NCBI GenBank assembly: GCA_035573675.1
Contig: DATMAB010000012.1
Span: 96,486 to 160,485, forward strand
Source of the DNA: Terriglobales bacterium
GTDB taxonomy: Bacteria > Acidobacteriota > Terriglobia > Terriglobales > Acidobacteriaceae
Length of the DNA: 64,000 nucleotides
Direction of reading: 5' to 3'
Positions 24,152 through 33,097 of this stretch are shown here, one piece after another (within the stretch, counting starts at the first letter, position 1; each line of letters begins with the position of its first letter). The notes under the pieces were generated by a model that was not told where the DNA came from, searched no databases, and saw only the letters and a program-made list of their open reading frames with translations. A program made the translations under genes and the position numbers.

Positions 24152-25300
24152 TTACACGGCTTTCAGCGCCTTATCCAGGTCCGCGATGATGTCATCCACG
24201 TCTTCAATGCCGACCGAGATGCGCACCATGCCGTCGGTCAGTCCGATGGCCTTGCGGCCGGCCGGGCCAAGCGCGGCGTGGGTCATGGTGGCAGGATGAG
24301 AAATCAGCGTTTCCACTCCCCCCAGCGACTCCCCCAGCGAACACACGCGCACCTTGGCCAGCATGCGCTTGGCGGCGGCGAGTGACCCCAGATCGAAGGT
24401 GATCATGGAGCCGAAGCCGGACATCTGGCGCTTCGCGAGCTTGTGCTGCGGGTGCTGCGGCAATCCCGGATAGTACACGGCCTTCACCTTCCGATGACGA
24501 TGGAGGAAGGCGGCCACGCGGCGTCCGTTGGCATCGTGGCGCTCCATGCGCACCGCCAGCGTCTTCACGCCGCGCAAGACCAGCCAGCACTCGAACGGCG
24601 AGAGGATCGCCCCCGCCGACTTCTGCAGAAAGGCGAACTTCTCCGCCTGCTCGGGACGCGTGCAGACGATCACCCCGCCCAGCCCGTCGCTATGCCCGTT
24701 CAGGAACTTGGTCGTCGAATGGATCACCATGTCGGCCCCGAGAGCGATGGGCTGCTGGAAGTAGGGCGACATGAAGGTGTTGTCGACCACGAGTTCGACT
24801 TTATGGCGGCGCGTGATGCGGCTGATGGCGCCGATATCGGAGACCGACATCAGCGGGTTGGTCGGGGTTTCGACGTAGACGATTTTCGTGCTGGGACGGA
24901 TAGCACGCCCGACGGCGGAGGCGTCGGAGGTGTCTACGTAGGTGAACTGCAACCCGAATTTGGCCAGCACCTGGTTGAACAGCCGGGGCACGCCCCCATA
25001 GACGTTGTGCGAGCAGATGACGTGGTCGCCGGCCTCGAGCGTCGAGCACATGGCATTGATGGCGGCCATCCCGCTGGAGAATACGTGTGCCGAACGCCCG
25101 CCTTCGAGCGACGCCAGGTTCTGCTCCAGGCGCGTGCGCGTGGGATTGGATACGCGGGCGTACTCGTAGCCCTTGTGTTTCCCGATGCCCTCCTGCACGT
25201 AGGTGGACGTCGCAAAGATGGGAACGACAACGGCCCCAGTGGAAGGATCGGGCTCCTGGCCGTCATGGATGGCGCGCGTGGAAAATCCGGGCGATTTCAT
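24152..25300 (-). CDS. Cys/Met-metabolism PLP enzyme (cystathionine gamma-synthase or gamma-lyase)
   Basis: Fold-type I PLP enzyme of trans-sulfuration. STRAIHDGQEPDPSTGAVV and PIFATSTYVQ open the protein as in MetB/CGL; YEYARVSNPTR binds PLP phosphate; the internal aldimine lysine is Lys198 in HSTTKFLNGH. At 382 residues from the ATG at 25300 the length is typical; longer readings upstream run through a repeat and are not supported. The next gene upstream on the same strand is a cysteine synthase/cystathionine beta-synthase-type enzyme, so either reverse trans-sulfuration (homocysteine to cysteine) or methionine synthesis is possible. Motifs alone do not separate synthase from lyase. Confidence 0.9.
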   Translation of the reverse strand: MKSPGFSTRAIHDGQEPDPSTGAVVVPIFATSTYVQEGIGKHKGYEYARVSNPTRTRLEQNLASLEGGRSAHVFSSGMAAINAMCSTLEAGDHVICSHNVYGGVPRLFNQVLAKFGLQFTYVDTSDASAVGRAIRPSTKIVYVETPTNPLMSVSDIGAISRITRRHKVELVVDNTFMSPYFQQPIALGADMVIHSTTKFLNGHSDGLGGVIVCTRPEQAEKFAFLQKSAGAILSPFECWLVLRGVKTLAVRMERHDANGRRVAAFLHRHRKVKAVYYPGLPQHPQHKLAKRQMSGFGSMITFDLGSLAAAKRMLAKVRVCSLGESLGGVETLISHPATMTHAALGPAGRKAIGLTDGMVRISVGIEDVDDIIADLDKALKAV

Positions 25301-25337
25301 GGCTCTTAGATTTCTAGCGGCTGCTTTCCAGGTGCTG

Positions 25338-25515
25338 GTTTCTCGTTTCTCGTTTCTCGAGAGCAATCGCAGGCCACTCGCCAAATGGCCTTGGGTGACT
25401 TGGTTTCTAATTTCTCGTTTCTCGCTGTGGCGTTTCTCGAAGACTGTGAAACCGCGTTCTGACTCGTCTCCCATGGTTGATTGCTTCGAGAAACGCGAAA
25501 CCCGAAACCAGAAAC
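25338..25515. repeat. Opposed period-7 arrays forming a large inverted repeat between two PLP-enzyme genes
   Basis: GTTTCTC is repeated three times at 25338-25358 and again, degenerate, at 25403-25423 and 25432-25438. At 25488-25515 four units of the reverse-complement type follow: GAGAAAC, GCGAAAC, CCGAAAC, CAGAAAC. CGTTTCTCGAAG (25431-25442) is a perfect 12-bp inverted match to CTTCGAGAAACG (25484-25495). The whole 220-bp spacer between the two genes is therefore foldable repeat DNA; no gene was seen in it. Confidence 0.75.
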
Positions 25516-25520
25516 GGCCT

Positions 25521-26477
25521 TCACACTCCGCCTTCGAAAATCTTCTTGGAGAGATAACGCTCGGCGGAATCGGGAATGATGGTGATGACGCGCTTCCCTT
25601 CCCCCAGGCGGCGAGCGATTTCGACGGCGGCGTACACCGCGGCGCCGCCCGAGGAGCCGGAGAGCACTCCTTCCTCGCGCGCCAGACGACTGACCATGTC
25701 GAAGGCCTCCGGATCTTTGACCATGATGACCTCATCGGCCACCGAGGCGTCGTAGGTTTCCGGGATGAAGCTGGCGCCGATTCCTTCGACTTTGTGCTCG
25801 CCCGGCGCGCCCCCGCCGATCACCGACCCTTGGCTCTCCACTGCGACAGCCAGCACTCGCGGCAAGCGCTCCTTCAGGAAGCGGGCCACGCCGGTGAACG
25901 TTCCCCCGGTACCCACGCCCAGCACGACGGCGTCGATCTGTCCCTGCATCTGGTCGAAGATTTCGCGGGCGGTAGTTTCGTAGTGGAAGTCGGGATTGGC
26001 GGGATTGGAGAACTGGCCGGCAACGAAGGAATCCGGAATGGCTTCCGCCATCTCGCGGGCGCGACGGATCGCGCCCTGCATGCCCTCCGATTCCGGTGTG
26101 CGCGTTACTTCCGCGCCCAGCGCCTGCATGATCCTCACCTTTTCCTGCGAGAACTTCTCCGGCACGAACAGGACCACTCTGTAGCCGCGCTGGATGCCGA
26201 TGAGGGCCAGCCCGATGCCGGTGTTGCCGGCCGTGGCTTCGACGATGGTCGAACCGGGGCGCAGGCGGCCTTCCTCCTCAGCGCGGCGGATGATGCCGAT
26301 GGCGGCGCGGTCCTTCACGCTGCCCCCGGGATTCAGGTATTCCAGCTTGGCGAAGAGAGCGGCCGCGCCGGCCGGAACCACGCGCCGCAGGCGCAGAAGC
26401 GGAGTCTCGCCCACCAGTTCCGTGATGTCCTCGGCCACGCGCAGGCGAAGCGCTTCCGCCGATTTGACGGATCTCAT
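25521..26477 (-). CDS. Cysteine synthase / cystathionine beta-synthase family PLP enzyme
   Basis: Fold-type II beta-replacement enzyme. ITELVGETPLLRLRRV and AKLEYLNPGGSVKDRAA carry the PLP lysine (Lys55), TAGNTGIGLAL binds substrate, GVGTGGTFTG holds the phosphate and LSGSSGGAA closes the site. At 318 residues from the ATG at 26477 it lacks the heme and CBS regulatory domains of eukaryotic CBS. The PLP trans-sulfuration gene follows 220 bp downstream, so the pair may convert homocysteine to cysteine, or this may be an O-acetylserine sulfhydrylase beside a MetB. An earlier in-frame ATG at 26516 is less convincing. Confidence 0.9.
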   Translation of the reverse strand: MRSVKSAEALRLRVAEDITELVGETPLLRLRRVVPAGAAALFAKLEYLNPGGSVKDRAAIGIIRRAEEEGRLRPGSTIVEATAGNTGIGLALIGIQRGYRVVLFVPEKFSQEKVRIMQALGAEVTRTPESEGMQGAIRRAREMAEAIPDSFVAGQFSNPANPDFHYETTAREIFDQMQGQIDAVVLGVGTGGTFTGVARFLKERLPRVLAVAVESQGSVIGGGAPGEHKVEGIGASFIPETYDASVADEVIMVKDPEAFDMVSRLAREEGVLSGSSGGAAVYAAVEIARRLGEGKRVITIIPDSAERYLSKKIFEGGV

Positions 26478-26583
26478 GCCGAGTTCAAGGGTAAGGGAGC
26501 GGCAGGAACGCGTCAATCAGAGGTTGGCGGAACCCAGGGGGCAATCGCTATCGGTTCGGTGCCTGGACCGATGGCCGCCAGAC

Positions 26584-27588
26584 TCACGGAGTCGCCGGCG
26601 AGCTGGAAGAAACCTGGGGTGTGTTGTAGTACCCGCTGCGCGTGCGCACCTGCAGGTTCTTGAAGCCCTGAGCGCGCGCCGTCACACGCACGCTCTTGTA
26701 GCCGGGCCGCTCGGGATGCGAGGGCTTGTAGCCGATGGTGTACTGGCTGCGGATTTCGCGGGCGACGTTGCGGGTGATGGCGTCCACTTCCTCCATATCG
26801 TCAGGAAAAAACCACAGCCCGCCGGTCTGCTGGGCAAAGGCCTTGAGGGCCCGCCTGGCTTTCTTGGCGCCACGTCCCAGGCCCTCGCCCCGGGATTCGA
26901 AAATGCCGATGGTGTAGACGGTGGGGCCTTCGTTGTCCTGCACACGCCGGATGGCCTGCTCCAGGCTGAACATGGAGGCGTTGTCCTCGCCGTCGGTCAC
27001 TACCAGCAGGACCCGCTTGCCGAGCTTGGCGTGCTGCTTCAGGTGGTCGGCGGAGGCGATGACGGCGTCATACAGCGCGGTTCCGCCCCGGGACGAGATG
27101 CGCTCCAGCGCTTCCTTCAGCTTGGCGACGTCGCTGGTGAAATCCTGGTCGAGGTAATACTCGTCGGCGAAATTGACGATGAAGACCTCGTCCTGCGGAT
27201 TGGAGGCGCGCACCAGGTTGATGGCCGCCTGATTCACCGCCGACCGCGAGCGCATCATGGAGGCGGAATTGTCGATCACGATCCCCAGGGACACGGGAAT
27301 GTCCTCCCGCCGGAACGACGTGATCTTTTGCGGCTCGCCGTCCTCGTACACCGTGAACGCCTCGCGGGGAAGATTGGTCACCAGGCGCTGGTGCTGGTCT
27401 ACCACGGTGGCGTGCAGGATGACCTCTTCCACTTCCTTGCGGAAGGTGAACTGGGAATCGTCGTTGCGCGGCCGCTGCGCGGGAGCCTGGGGCGTGGTGG
27501 CCGCCGGAGGCTCCTGCTGTGCGAACCCGGCGCAGAGCAGGAAGAGCAGGAGAAAGCCAAGCGGGACGGCGCTACTCCGACGGAGCAT
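26584..27588 (-). CDS. Exported VWFA-domain protein of the acidobacterial type (second copy)
   Basis: Signal peptide at residues 1-23 (GFLLLFLLCAGFAQ). The von Willebrand A domain follows with the metal-ion-dependent adhesion site DNSAS at 106-110 (DxSxS), the threonine region and the TDGEDN acidic turn. The N-terminal EVILHATVVDQHQRLVTNL and C-terminal YTIGYKPSHPERPGYKSVRV are typical of the VWFA-related family (TIGR03436) expanded in Acidobacteriota. It overlaps the preceding homologous gene by 17 bp, so the two are a tandem duplicate translated together. Ligand unknown; adhesion or metal-dependent protein binding at the cell surface is the family expectation. Confidence 0.88.
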   Translation of the reverse strand: MLRRSSAVPLGFLLLFLLCAGFAQQEPPAATTPQAPAQRPRNDDSQFTFRKEVEEVILHATVVDQHQRLVTNLPREAFTVYEDGEPQKITSFRREDIPVSLGIVIDNSASMMRSRSAVNQAAINLVRASNPQDEVFIVNFADEYYLDQDFTSDVAKLKEALERISSRGGTALYDAVIASADHLKQHAKLGKRVLLVVTDGEDNASMFSLEQAIRRVQDNEGPTVYTIGIFESRGEGLGRGAKKARRALKAFAQQTGGLWFFPDDMEEVDAITRNVAREIRSQYTIGYKPSHPERPGYKSVRVTARAQGFKNLQVRTRSGYYNTPQVSSSSPATP

Positions 27589-28636
27589 AGTAACCGGACT
27601 TGGCGTAGACCTGCAGCGGTGGAAGTCCCTTGGGGGGAACCAGCTTCACCTTGATCTTACGCCACTTGCCGTTGCGCAGGATGTTGGTGGGCTTGTAGCC
27701 GAGCACGTACTGATTGCGCAACTCGATTCCGATCTTCGTCGCCACATCCGCCAAGTCGTTGGGGCTGTTGATGGTGAACGTGCGCCCTCCGGTGACTTCT
27801 GAGATCGCAGCCAGCGTGGACGGGCCTGTGCGCTCCTCCGGGGTGGTGGGGAAAAGATCAAAGATGCCGATGGCGTAGATCTGCACGTCGGCTTCCTTGA
27901 CCAGGTCCTCGATCTCGGACTCGGTGTAGCGGCTGCGATTATCGCCGCCATCGGAAATGATCAGCAGAGCCTTCTTGGAATATTGCGCGTCCCGCATCTT
28001 GGTGACGCCGAGATAGATGGCATCGAGCAGCGCCGTCCGCCCTTTGGGCACGGCAAACACCAGCTTGTTCTGCATGTCTTCCACCGAGCGCGTGAACTCC
28101 GCCAGGATCTCGGGGCGGTCGGCGAAGGTGACCATGAAGAATTCGTCCTGGGGATTGGCGGTCTTGAAGAACTGCACCACAGCCTCGCGGGCCTTCTCGA
28201 TCTTGTTGGACATGGACCCGCTCAGGTCGAAGATCACGCCCAGGGAAAGGGGCGCATCCTCGCTGGAAAAGTGCCGCACCTGCTGCGGCTGGTTGCCTTC
28301 AAAGATGCGGAAGTGTTCCTTCTCCAGGCCGGTGACGAGCCGGTTCATCGGATCGGTAACGGTGACGTTGACCAGGACCAGGTCCACGTCCACGGAGAGC
28401 GAGCGGCCGCCATGCGTCTTCAGCTTGGGATCGGGCGGAGCTTCGGTCTTGGTGAGAGGCACAGCCCGGGGCTGGATATGAACTTCCTGGGCGGCTGCTA
28501 GCGGCAAGAACAACGGGAGCAGCGCGCACAACCCGAAGACCCAGGAGGCCCGCCGGACGCGGACCCGTCCGGAAGCGTGGGGAGCCGGGGTCGAGTGAGC
28601 CTTCGCGCACCCGCCCTCACCGTTGCGGGCCATCAT
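27572..28636 (-). CDS. Exported VWFA-domain protein of the acidobacterial type (first copy)
   Basis: The first of two tandem VWFA genes. An N-terminal hydrophobic segment (residues about 31-49, ending LAAAQ) follows a basic start and serves as signal peptide. The MIDAS motif is DLSGS at 137-141, with ISDGGDN as the third metal loop. VLVNVTVTDPMNRLVTGLEK before the domain and YVLGYKPTNILRNGKWRKIK after it are family marks. Two ATGs are adjacent at the start. Its 3' end overlaps the next copy by 17 bp. The copies differ enough in sequence that the duplication is old. Function unknown beyond binding. Confidence 0.88.
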   Translation of the reverse strand: MMARNGEGGCAKAHSTPAPHASGRVRVRRASWVFGLCALLPLFLPLAAAQEVHIQPRAVPLTKTEAPPDPKLKTHGGRSLSVDVDLVLVNVTVTDPMNRLVTGLEKEHFRIFEGNQPQQVRHFSSEDAPLSLGVIFDLSGSMSNKIEKAREAVVQFFKTANPQDEFFMVTFADRPEILAEFTRSVEDMQNKLVFAVPKGRTALLDAIYLGVTKMRDAQYSKKALLIISDGGDNRSRYTESEIEDLVKEADVQIYAIGIFDLFPTTPEERTGPSTLAAISEVTGGRTFTINSPNDLADVATKIGIELRNQYVLGYKPTNILRNGKWRKIKVKLVPPKGLPPLQVYAKSGYYAPSE

Positions 28637-28788
28637 GCGCCACTCCAGAAGCAGATACTACCACCATCAACTACAAGATTCGAGTAGAAAGGGAAGGATG
28701 CAGGTTGCGCGGAGCCCTGCGGGAAATCGCGGAGCACGGCCGCCGGTTTTTTCGCGCCGACTTGTTACAATCGACCTGTCGAATCTCG

Positions 28789-30090
28789 ATGGCTCGCGTC
28801 TTTCCCTTCCGCGCGCTGCGCTACGATCCCACGAAAGCTTCTCCCGCAGCTGTCCTGACGCAACCCTACGACAAGATCACGCCCGAGATGCAGGAGCGCT
28901 ACTACGGACTGAGCCCGTACAACCTGGTACGCATCGAGCTGGGCCGCAGCCAGGCGGACGACGACGAGCGCGATAACGTCTACACCAGGGCCGCCGCCTG
29001 CTTTCATGAGTGGCGCCAGCAAGGCGTACTGGTCCAGGATCCTGAGCCCTCGTTCTATGTGTATGGGCAGCGGTTCCGAGCGCCGGGAAGCGATGTGGAA
29101 CTCGAACGCCGCGGCGTCATTGTTGCGGGTGCGCTGGAGGAGTACGGGAAAGGAGTCGTGTTCCGCCACGAGCAAACTCATGCGGCGCCCAAGGCTGACC
29201 GTTTGAACCTACTGCGCGCCACGGGCGCATACTTCGGCCAGCTCTTCCTCTTGTACAGCGATCCCCAGCGAGAAGTCGAAAGCGTACTCGAGCCGCGGAA
29301 GGAACCCGAGGTCGAGTTCAGGGATGAATACGGAGTCGAGCACCGGCTGTGGCGCATCGCAGACCCGGACGTGATCGGGTGCGTGCAACGGCGACTGGCC
29401 GACAAGCCGCTCATCATCGCCGACGGCCATCATCGCTACGAGACGGCGCTCCGGTACCGGGACGAACGCCGGGCCGCCAACCCGGCGGCCGGGCTGGATG
29501 CTCCCTTCGAGCGGACGATGATGACGCTGGTCAACATGGACGCGCCGGGACTGGTGATCCTGGCCACGCACCGCGTCATTCATGGGTTGGAACGATTCCA
29601 CACGGAAGACCTGTTGCGCGGCGCCCGAACCTGGTTCGACGTGCACGGGGTGAGCCAGGGGCTAGTAGACCCCAGCCGCGCGATGGCTTTGCTAGCCGAG
29701 GCGGGCCGTGAAGGCACGGCGATGCTGGCCGCCACATCGCAGGGTACTTTTTTGTTGCGGGCGCGCGACGAAGCCGTCGCAGGCACCCTGAAGGAGTTCC
29801 CTGTGCGGCAGCGGGCGCTCGACGTAGTCCAGCTTCACAAGCTGTTGATCGAGCGCGTGCTCGGCATCTCGGAAGAGCAGGTGCGGGCGCTGGAACACGT
29901 CCGCTACCTCAGGGATGCGGAGGCGGCGCTGGCGGAAGTGCGGCGCGGAGGGAACGTGGCCTTCCTCATGAATCCGGTGGGCATGGAGCAAGTGCGCGAC
30001 ATCGCTCTGGCCGGCGAAGTTCTGCCGCAGAAGTCCACGGACTTTTATCCGAAGCTGCTGAGCGGACTGACGATCTATGCGGTGGAATGA
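28789..30090 (+). CDS. DUF1015 family protein
   Basis: A 433-residue cytoplasmic protein. RVFPFRALRYDP at the start, then LTQPYDKITPEMQERYY, NLVRIELGR and the central DGHHRYETALRYRDE (Asp212-Arg216 region) define the DUF1015 family. The DGHHR element resembles the ParB/Srx nucleotide-binding motif, and relatives with this motif include serine kinases, so a small-molecule kinase or nucleotide-dependent activity is possible; this is inference. The ATG at 28789 matches the family start; a longer reading from 28705 is not supported. It is the first gene of a co-oriented run through guaA. Confidence 0.88.
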   Translation: MARVFPFRALRYDPTKASPAAVLTQPYDKITPEMQERYYGLSPYNLVRIELGRSQADDDERDNVYTRAAACFHEWRQQGVLVQDPEPSFYVYGQRFRAPGSDVELERRGVIVAGALEEYGKGVVFRHEQTHAAPKADRLNLLRATGAYFGQLFLLYSDPQREVESVLEPRKEPEVEFRDEYGVEHRLWRIADPDVIGCVQRRLADKPLIIADGHHRYETALRYRDERRAANPAAGLDAPFERTMMTLVNMDAPGLVILATHRVIHGLERFHTEDLLRGARTWFDVHGVSQGLVDPSRAMALLAEAGREGTAMLAATSQGTFLLRARDEAVAGTLKEFPVRQRALDVVQLHKLLIERVLGISEEQVRALEHVRYLRDAEAALAEVRRGGNVAFLMNPVGMEQVRDIALAGEVLPQKSTDFYPKLLSGLTIYAVE

Positions 30091-30114
30091 GGAACACCAA
30101 TACCCAGCGGGCTC

Positions 30115-31608
30115 ATGATGCACAGGACTCGAGAACACGGCGCAGCGCTGGCACTCATGCTGCTGGTGGGGCTGGGCGTCGCCCTGCTGCGCGCACCTTC
30201 GTGGCAACAGCAGCGGCTTTCGGTCTACGCGCCCAAGGCGCGATACAGCATCGAAGTGGTTGAACGCGACGGACGCGGGTACGTGGACCTGATGGACTTG
30301 CTGCGGCCGCTGGGGCGTGTGGGCACGATCCGCGACAAGAAACAATGGAAGGTGGAGTTCGGCGAGATCCGCGGCGAGTTCACCGAAGGCAAGAACACCG
30401 GCCAGTTCGCCGGCAGCGTGGTGAAGCTGGCGTCCAAGTTTCTGGTCGAAGACAACCGGCTGCTCATCCCGGCGGAGGACGCCGCGCAGATGATCTCGCG
30501 CGCGATGGACCTCCGGGTGGACGACCGCCCGGGCGCGCGGCGCATCTTTGTGGGAAATGTAGCCACACGCTTCACCGCCGAACTGCGCAAAGGCGAAGCC
30601 AGCGAACTGGTGCTCCGCTTCTCCGAACCGGTTCATCCCGAGATTGCGTCGGGGCAAGACGGGTTGCGACTGGATTTCGCCCGCGACCCGCTCGTCTCCC
30701 AGCAGAAAAAGTTCCGCTTCGATGACCAAGTCATCGAGAACGTGACCTTCAGCGAGGTGAACGGGGCGGCCGTTCTGATCGTCACCGGTTCCGGGCGGCT
30801 GCTGGCCGAAGCAGGAGGAGACGGCAAGACGCTGATCGTGCGCCGGGATCCGAACCAGCCGGTGCTCCCCATCGGACAGGGGCCGCATGTCCCGCCCACG
30901 CCGGAGCCTCCGGCCTCGCTCACCGGTCTGCCTGCCGGACAGGATTCCACCGCTGCGCTCGGGTCCCTGGTACAGGCGCCCGTGGTGCTGCCGCCGCTGC
31001 CGCCTCCGGGAGTGCGGCCACGGTTCCTGGTGATCGTGGATGCCGCCCATGGCGGCGAGGAGCGCGGAGCCCTGCTGGCCACCGGCATCGAAGAAAAGCA
31101 CGTGGTCCTGGCGCTGGCCAGGCGCGTCAAGCATGAATTGATGACGCGCGGAGTGCAGTGCGCCATGGTGCGCGAGTACGACGTCACCGTGCCCATGGAG
31201 GCCCGCGCCGTGCTGGCGAACGCCTCCCACGCAGCGGTCTACGTGACGCTGCATGCCGGCGCCGAGGGCCGCGGCGTGCGGCTCTACACGTCCATGCTCC
31301 CACCGGCGACGCCGGAGCGCGGCCTGTTCCTGCCCTGGGAAACCGCCCAGGCCGGATACGTGGAGCGCAGCCGCATGCTCGCCGGCGCAGTCCAAGGAGA
31401 AATGGAGAAGCAGAAGATCGAGGTGCTTTCGACGGCAGCGCCTCTACGGCCGCTGAACAACGTCGCGGCGGCCGCCCTGGCGCTGGAGCTTGCGCCGCGT
31501 GACGGGGACATTCGCAGCCTGGAATCCGCTTCCTACCAGCAAGCGGTAGCGGTGTCGCTGGCGCAGGCGCTGGTGGCCGCGCGCGGGGGACTGGAGCAGG
31601 CGCCGTGA
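30115..31608 (+). CDS. N-acetylmuramoyl-L-alanine amidase (AmiC-like)
   Basis: Predicted periplasmic zinc amidase that cleaves peptide stems from peptidoglycan. Residues 12-26 form a signal or anchor; about 43-250 are a beta-rich region resembling copper-amine-oxidase-N and AMIN-type modules; the amidase_3 domain starts near 300. Zinc ligands are retained: His312 in DAAHGGEERGA, Glu327 in EEKHVV and His380 in VTLHAG. The motif is degenerate (DPGHGG reads DAAHGG), so activity may differ from the E. coli enzymes. The stop overlaps the GTG of the next gene. Neighbours murI and a GerMN gene also point to cell-wall work. Confidence 0.82.
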   Translation: MMHRTREHGAALALMLLVGLGVALLRAPSWQQQRLSVYAPKARYSIEVVERDGRGYVDLMDLLRPLGRVGTIRDKKQWKVEFGEIRGEFTEGKNTGQFAGSVVKLASKFLVEDNRLLIPAEDAAQMISRAMDLRVDDRPGARRIFVGNVATRFTAELRKGEASELVLRFSEPVHPEIASGQDGLRLDFARDPLVSQQKKFRFDDQVIENVTFSEVNGAAVLIVTGSGRLLAEAGGDGKTLIVRRDPNQPVLPIGQGPHVPPTPEPPASLTGLPAGQDSTAALGSLVQAPVVLPPLPPPGVRPRFLVIVDAAHGGEERGALLATGIEEKHVVLALARRVKHELMTRGVQCAMVREYDVTVPMEARAVLANASHAAVYVTLHAGAEGRGVRLYTSMLPPATPERGLFLPWETAQAGYVERSRMLAGAVQGEMEKQKIEVLSTAAPLRPLNNVAAAALALELAPRDGDIRSLESASYQQAVAVSLAQALVAARGGLEQAP

Positions 31609-32195
31609 TTCCCCGGCATCTTGTCATCGCGGTGACGCTGCTGGCCGCGGCCAGCATCCTTCTCGGGTACCACATGCTGCGGCTGCAACGCCAGCAGCAG
31701 GAACGGGCGACGGAACTCGCGCTGGAGCGCCCGGTAGCTCCGCCGGTGGCGGGGCGCGAAGAGCCGGTGGTGCTGGTGATCGCGTACGACGGAGAGGGCG
31801 TGGTACGGCGGGAGCACAAGACCATCGTGGTGCCGGAGGAGACCGGAGCACGGGCGCGCGAGATCCTGCGCGCACTGCTGGCGCACTACCAGCAGAAACC
31901 CTCGCCCCACCCGATCGACCCGGAAGCTGACGTGCGCGACGCCTTCATGGTGCGCGGCGATGTGGCGGTGATCGACATGAACGCGGCCTTCGCCGACGGA
32001 CATCGTTCCGGGGTGCTGGTGGAAACTCTGACGGTGGTTTCCCTGGTGGACACGCTGACCGCGAATCTGCCTACCATCCGGCGGGTGAAGTTCCTGGTGG
32101 ATGGCCGCGAACGCGAGACCCTGGCCGGCCACTTCGACCTGATGGCGGTGCACGACACGGGCAGCGTCCGCGGACTCATCGAGGAGGTGCGGTGA
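31605..32195 (+). CDS. GerMN-domain exported protein
   Basis: A 196-residue protein with an N-terminal membrane segment (HLVIAVTLLAAASILLGYHM) and a GerMN domain: VVLVIAYDGEG, then an AREILRALLAHYQQK helix, DVRDAFMVRGDVAVIDM and LTVVSLVDTLTANLPTI, the pattern of GerM/LpqB-type domains. Translation starts at a GTG overlapping the stop of the amidase gene, and its own stop overlaps the GTG of murI, so three proteins are co-translated. In other bacteria GerMN proteins occur beside cell-wall amidases, and a structural role in wall remodelling is inferred. It is not evidence of sporulation. Confidence 0.85.
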   Translation: MIPRHLVIAVTLLAAASILLGYHMLRLQRQQQERATELALERPVAPPVAGREEPVVLVIAYDGEGVVRREHKTIVVPEETGARAREILRALLAHYQQKPSPHPIDPEADVRDAFMVRGDVAVIDMNAAFADGHRSGVLVETLTVVSLVDTLTANLPTIRRVKFLVDGRERETLAGHFDLMAVHDTGSVRGLIEEVR

Positions 32196-33031
32196 GCGCG
32201 CGGCACCCTGTGCTGGGAGTGTTTGACTCCGGCTTCGGCGGCCTGACCGTTCTGGAGGCCTTGCGAAACCGCGTCCCGGACGCGGAATTCCTCTACTTCG
32301 GCGATACCGCGCGGCTGCCCTACGGCACCAAGTCCGTCGAGACAGTGGCGCGCTATGCCATCGCGGCGGCGCGTTTCCTCGAGGAGCGCGGCGCGGAAAT
32401 GCTGGTGGTCGCCTGCAATACCGCCAGCGCGCTCGCGCTGGAGCCCATCCGCCGGGCGATGAAAATCGAGGTCGTGGGAGTGGTGGAGCCAGGTGCGCAG
32501 CGCGCTGCTCGCGTCTCCAAATCGCGCAGGGCGGTAGTAATCGCCACCGAAGCCACGGTGGCCAGCCATGCTTATCGCAAGGTGCTGGCGACGCACGGCG
32601 TTGCAGCCTATGAGAAGGCCTGCCCGCTGCTGGTTCCGCTGGTGGAAGAAGGATGGACGGAGCACCCGGTCACGGAGCAGGTAGCCCGCATCTACCTCGA
32701 GGAAGCGTTCTGCCGGGAGTCCTCGGGCGCCGATGTGCTGGTGCTCGGCTGCACGCACTACCCGCTGTTGAAGCCGCTCCTGGCGCGAGTGGTGGCCGGC
32801 GTAGGGCCGGAGGGTGTCGCGCTGGTGGATTCGGCCGAGTCCACCGCGGAGGTGGTGGCGCAGGCGCTGCGCTTGCATCCTCTGCCGCCGCCGTCACCCG
32901 AACCCGAGCGTCGCACGGCGCCGCGGCTGAAGTGCTTTGCAACGGATTCTGTGGAGAAGTTCCGGCGCATCGGAGAGCGATTCGTGGGACACCGGCTGGA
33001 GGATGTGGAGCACGTAGATTTGGGCGGATAG
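32192..33031 (+). CDS. murI: Glutamate racemase MurI
   Basis: Makes D-glutamate for peptidoglycan. Both catalytic cysteines are present: Cys75 in VACNTAS and Cys187 in LGCTHYPLL. VFDSGFGGLTVLEAL and FGDTARLPYGTKS are family signatures. At 279 residues it has the usual length. Start is a GTG overlapping the previous stop (GTGA). The gene sits between the GerMN protein and RNase PH; murI, rph and GerMN are often neighbours, supporting the operon reading. Confidence 0.96.
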   Translation: MSARHPVLGVFDSGFGGLTVLEALRNRVPDAEFLYFGDTARLPYGTKSVETVARYAIAAARFLEERGAEMLVVACNTASALALEPIRRAMKIEVVGVVEPGAQRAARVSKSRRAVVIATEATVASHAYRKVLATHGVAAYEKACPLLVPLVEEGWTEHPVTEQVARIYLEEAFCRESSGADVLVLGCTHYPLLKPLLARVVAGVGPEGVALVDSAESTAEVVAQALRLHPLPPPSPEPERRTAPRLKCFATDSVEKFRRIGERFVGHRLEDVEHVDLGG

Positions 33032-33097
33032 TCGCTCTGGGTTTAGGCTTCCCTTTCGTGCTCCGTGCATGGCACCTGTTAGAATCGCGCTTCGCCC

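Noticed and set aside
26478..26583. SAM or other riboswitch before the cysteine-synthase-type gene
   Set aside because: No known aptamer core was recognised in the 106-bp gap.
29692..31395. Open frame of 567 codons on the minus strand opposite the AmiC-like amidase and DUF1015 end
   Set aside because: Low-complexity antisense reading that crosses two well-supported genes.
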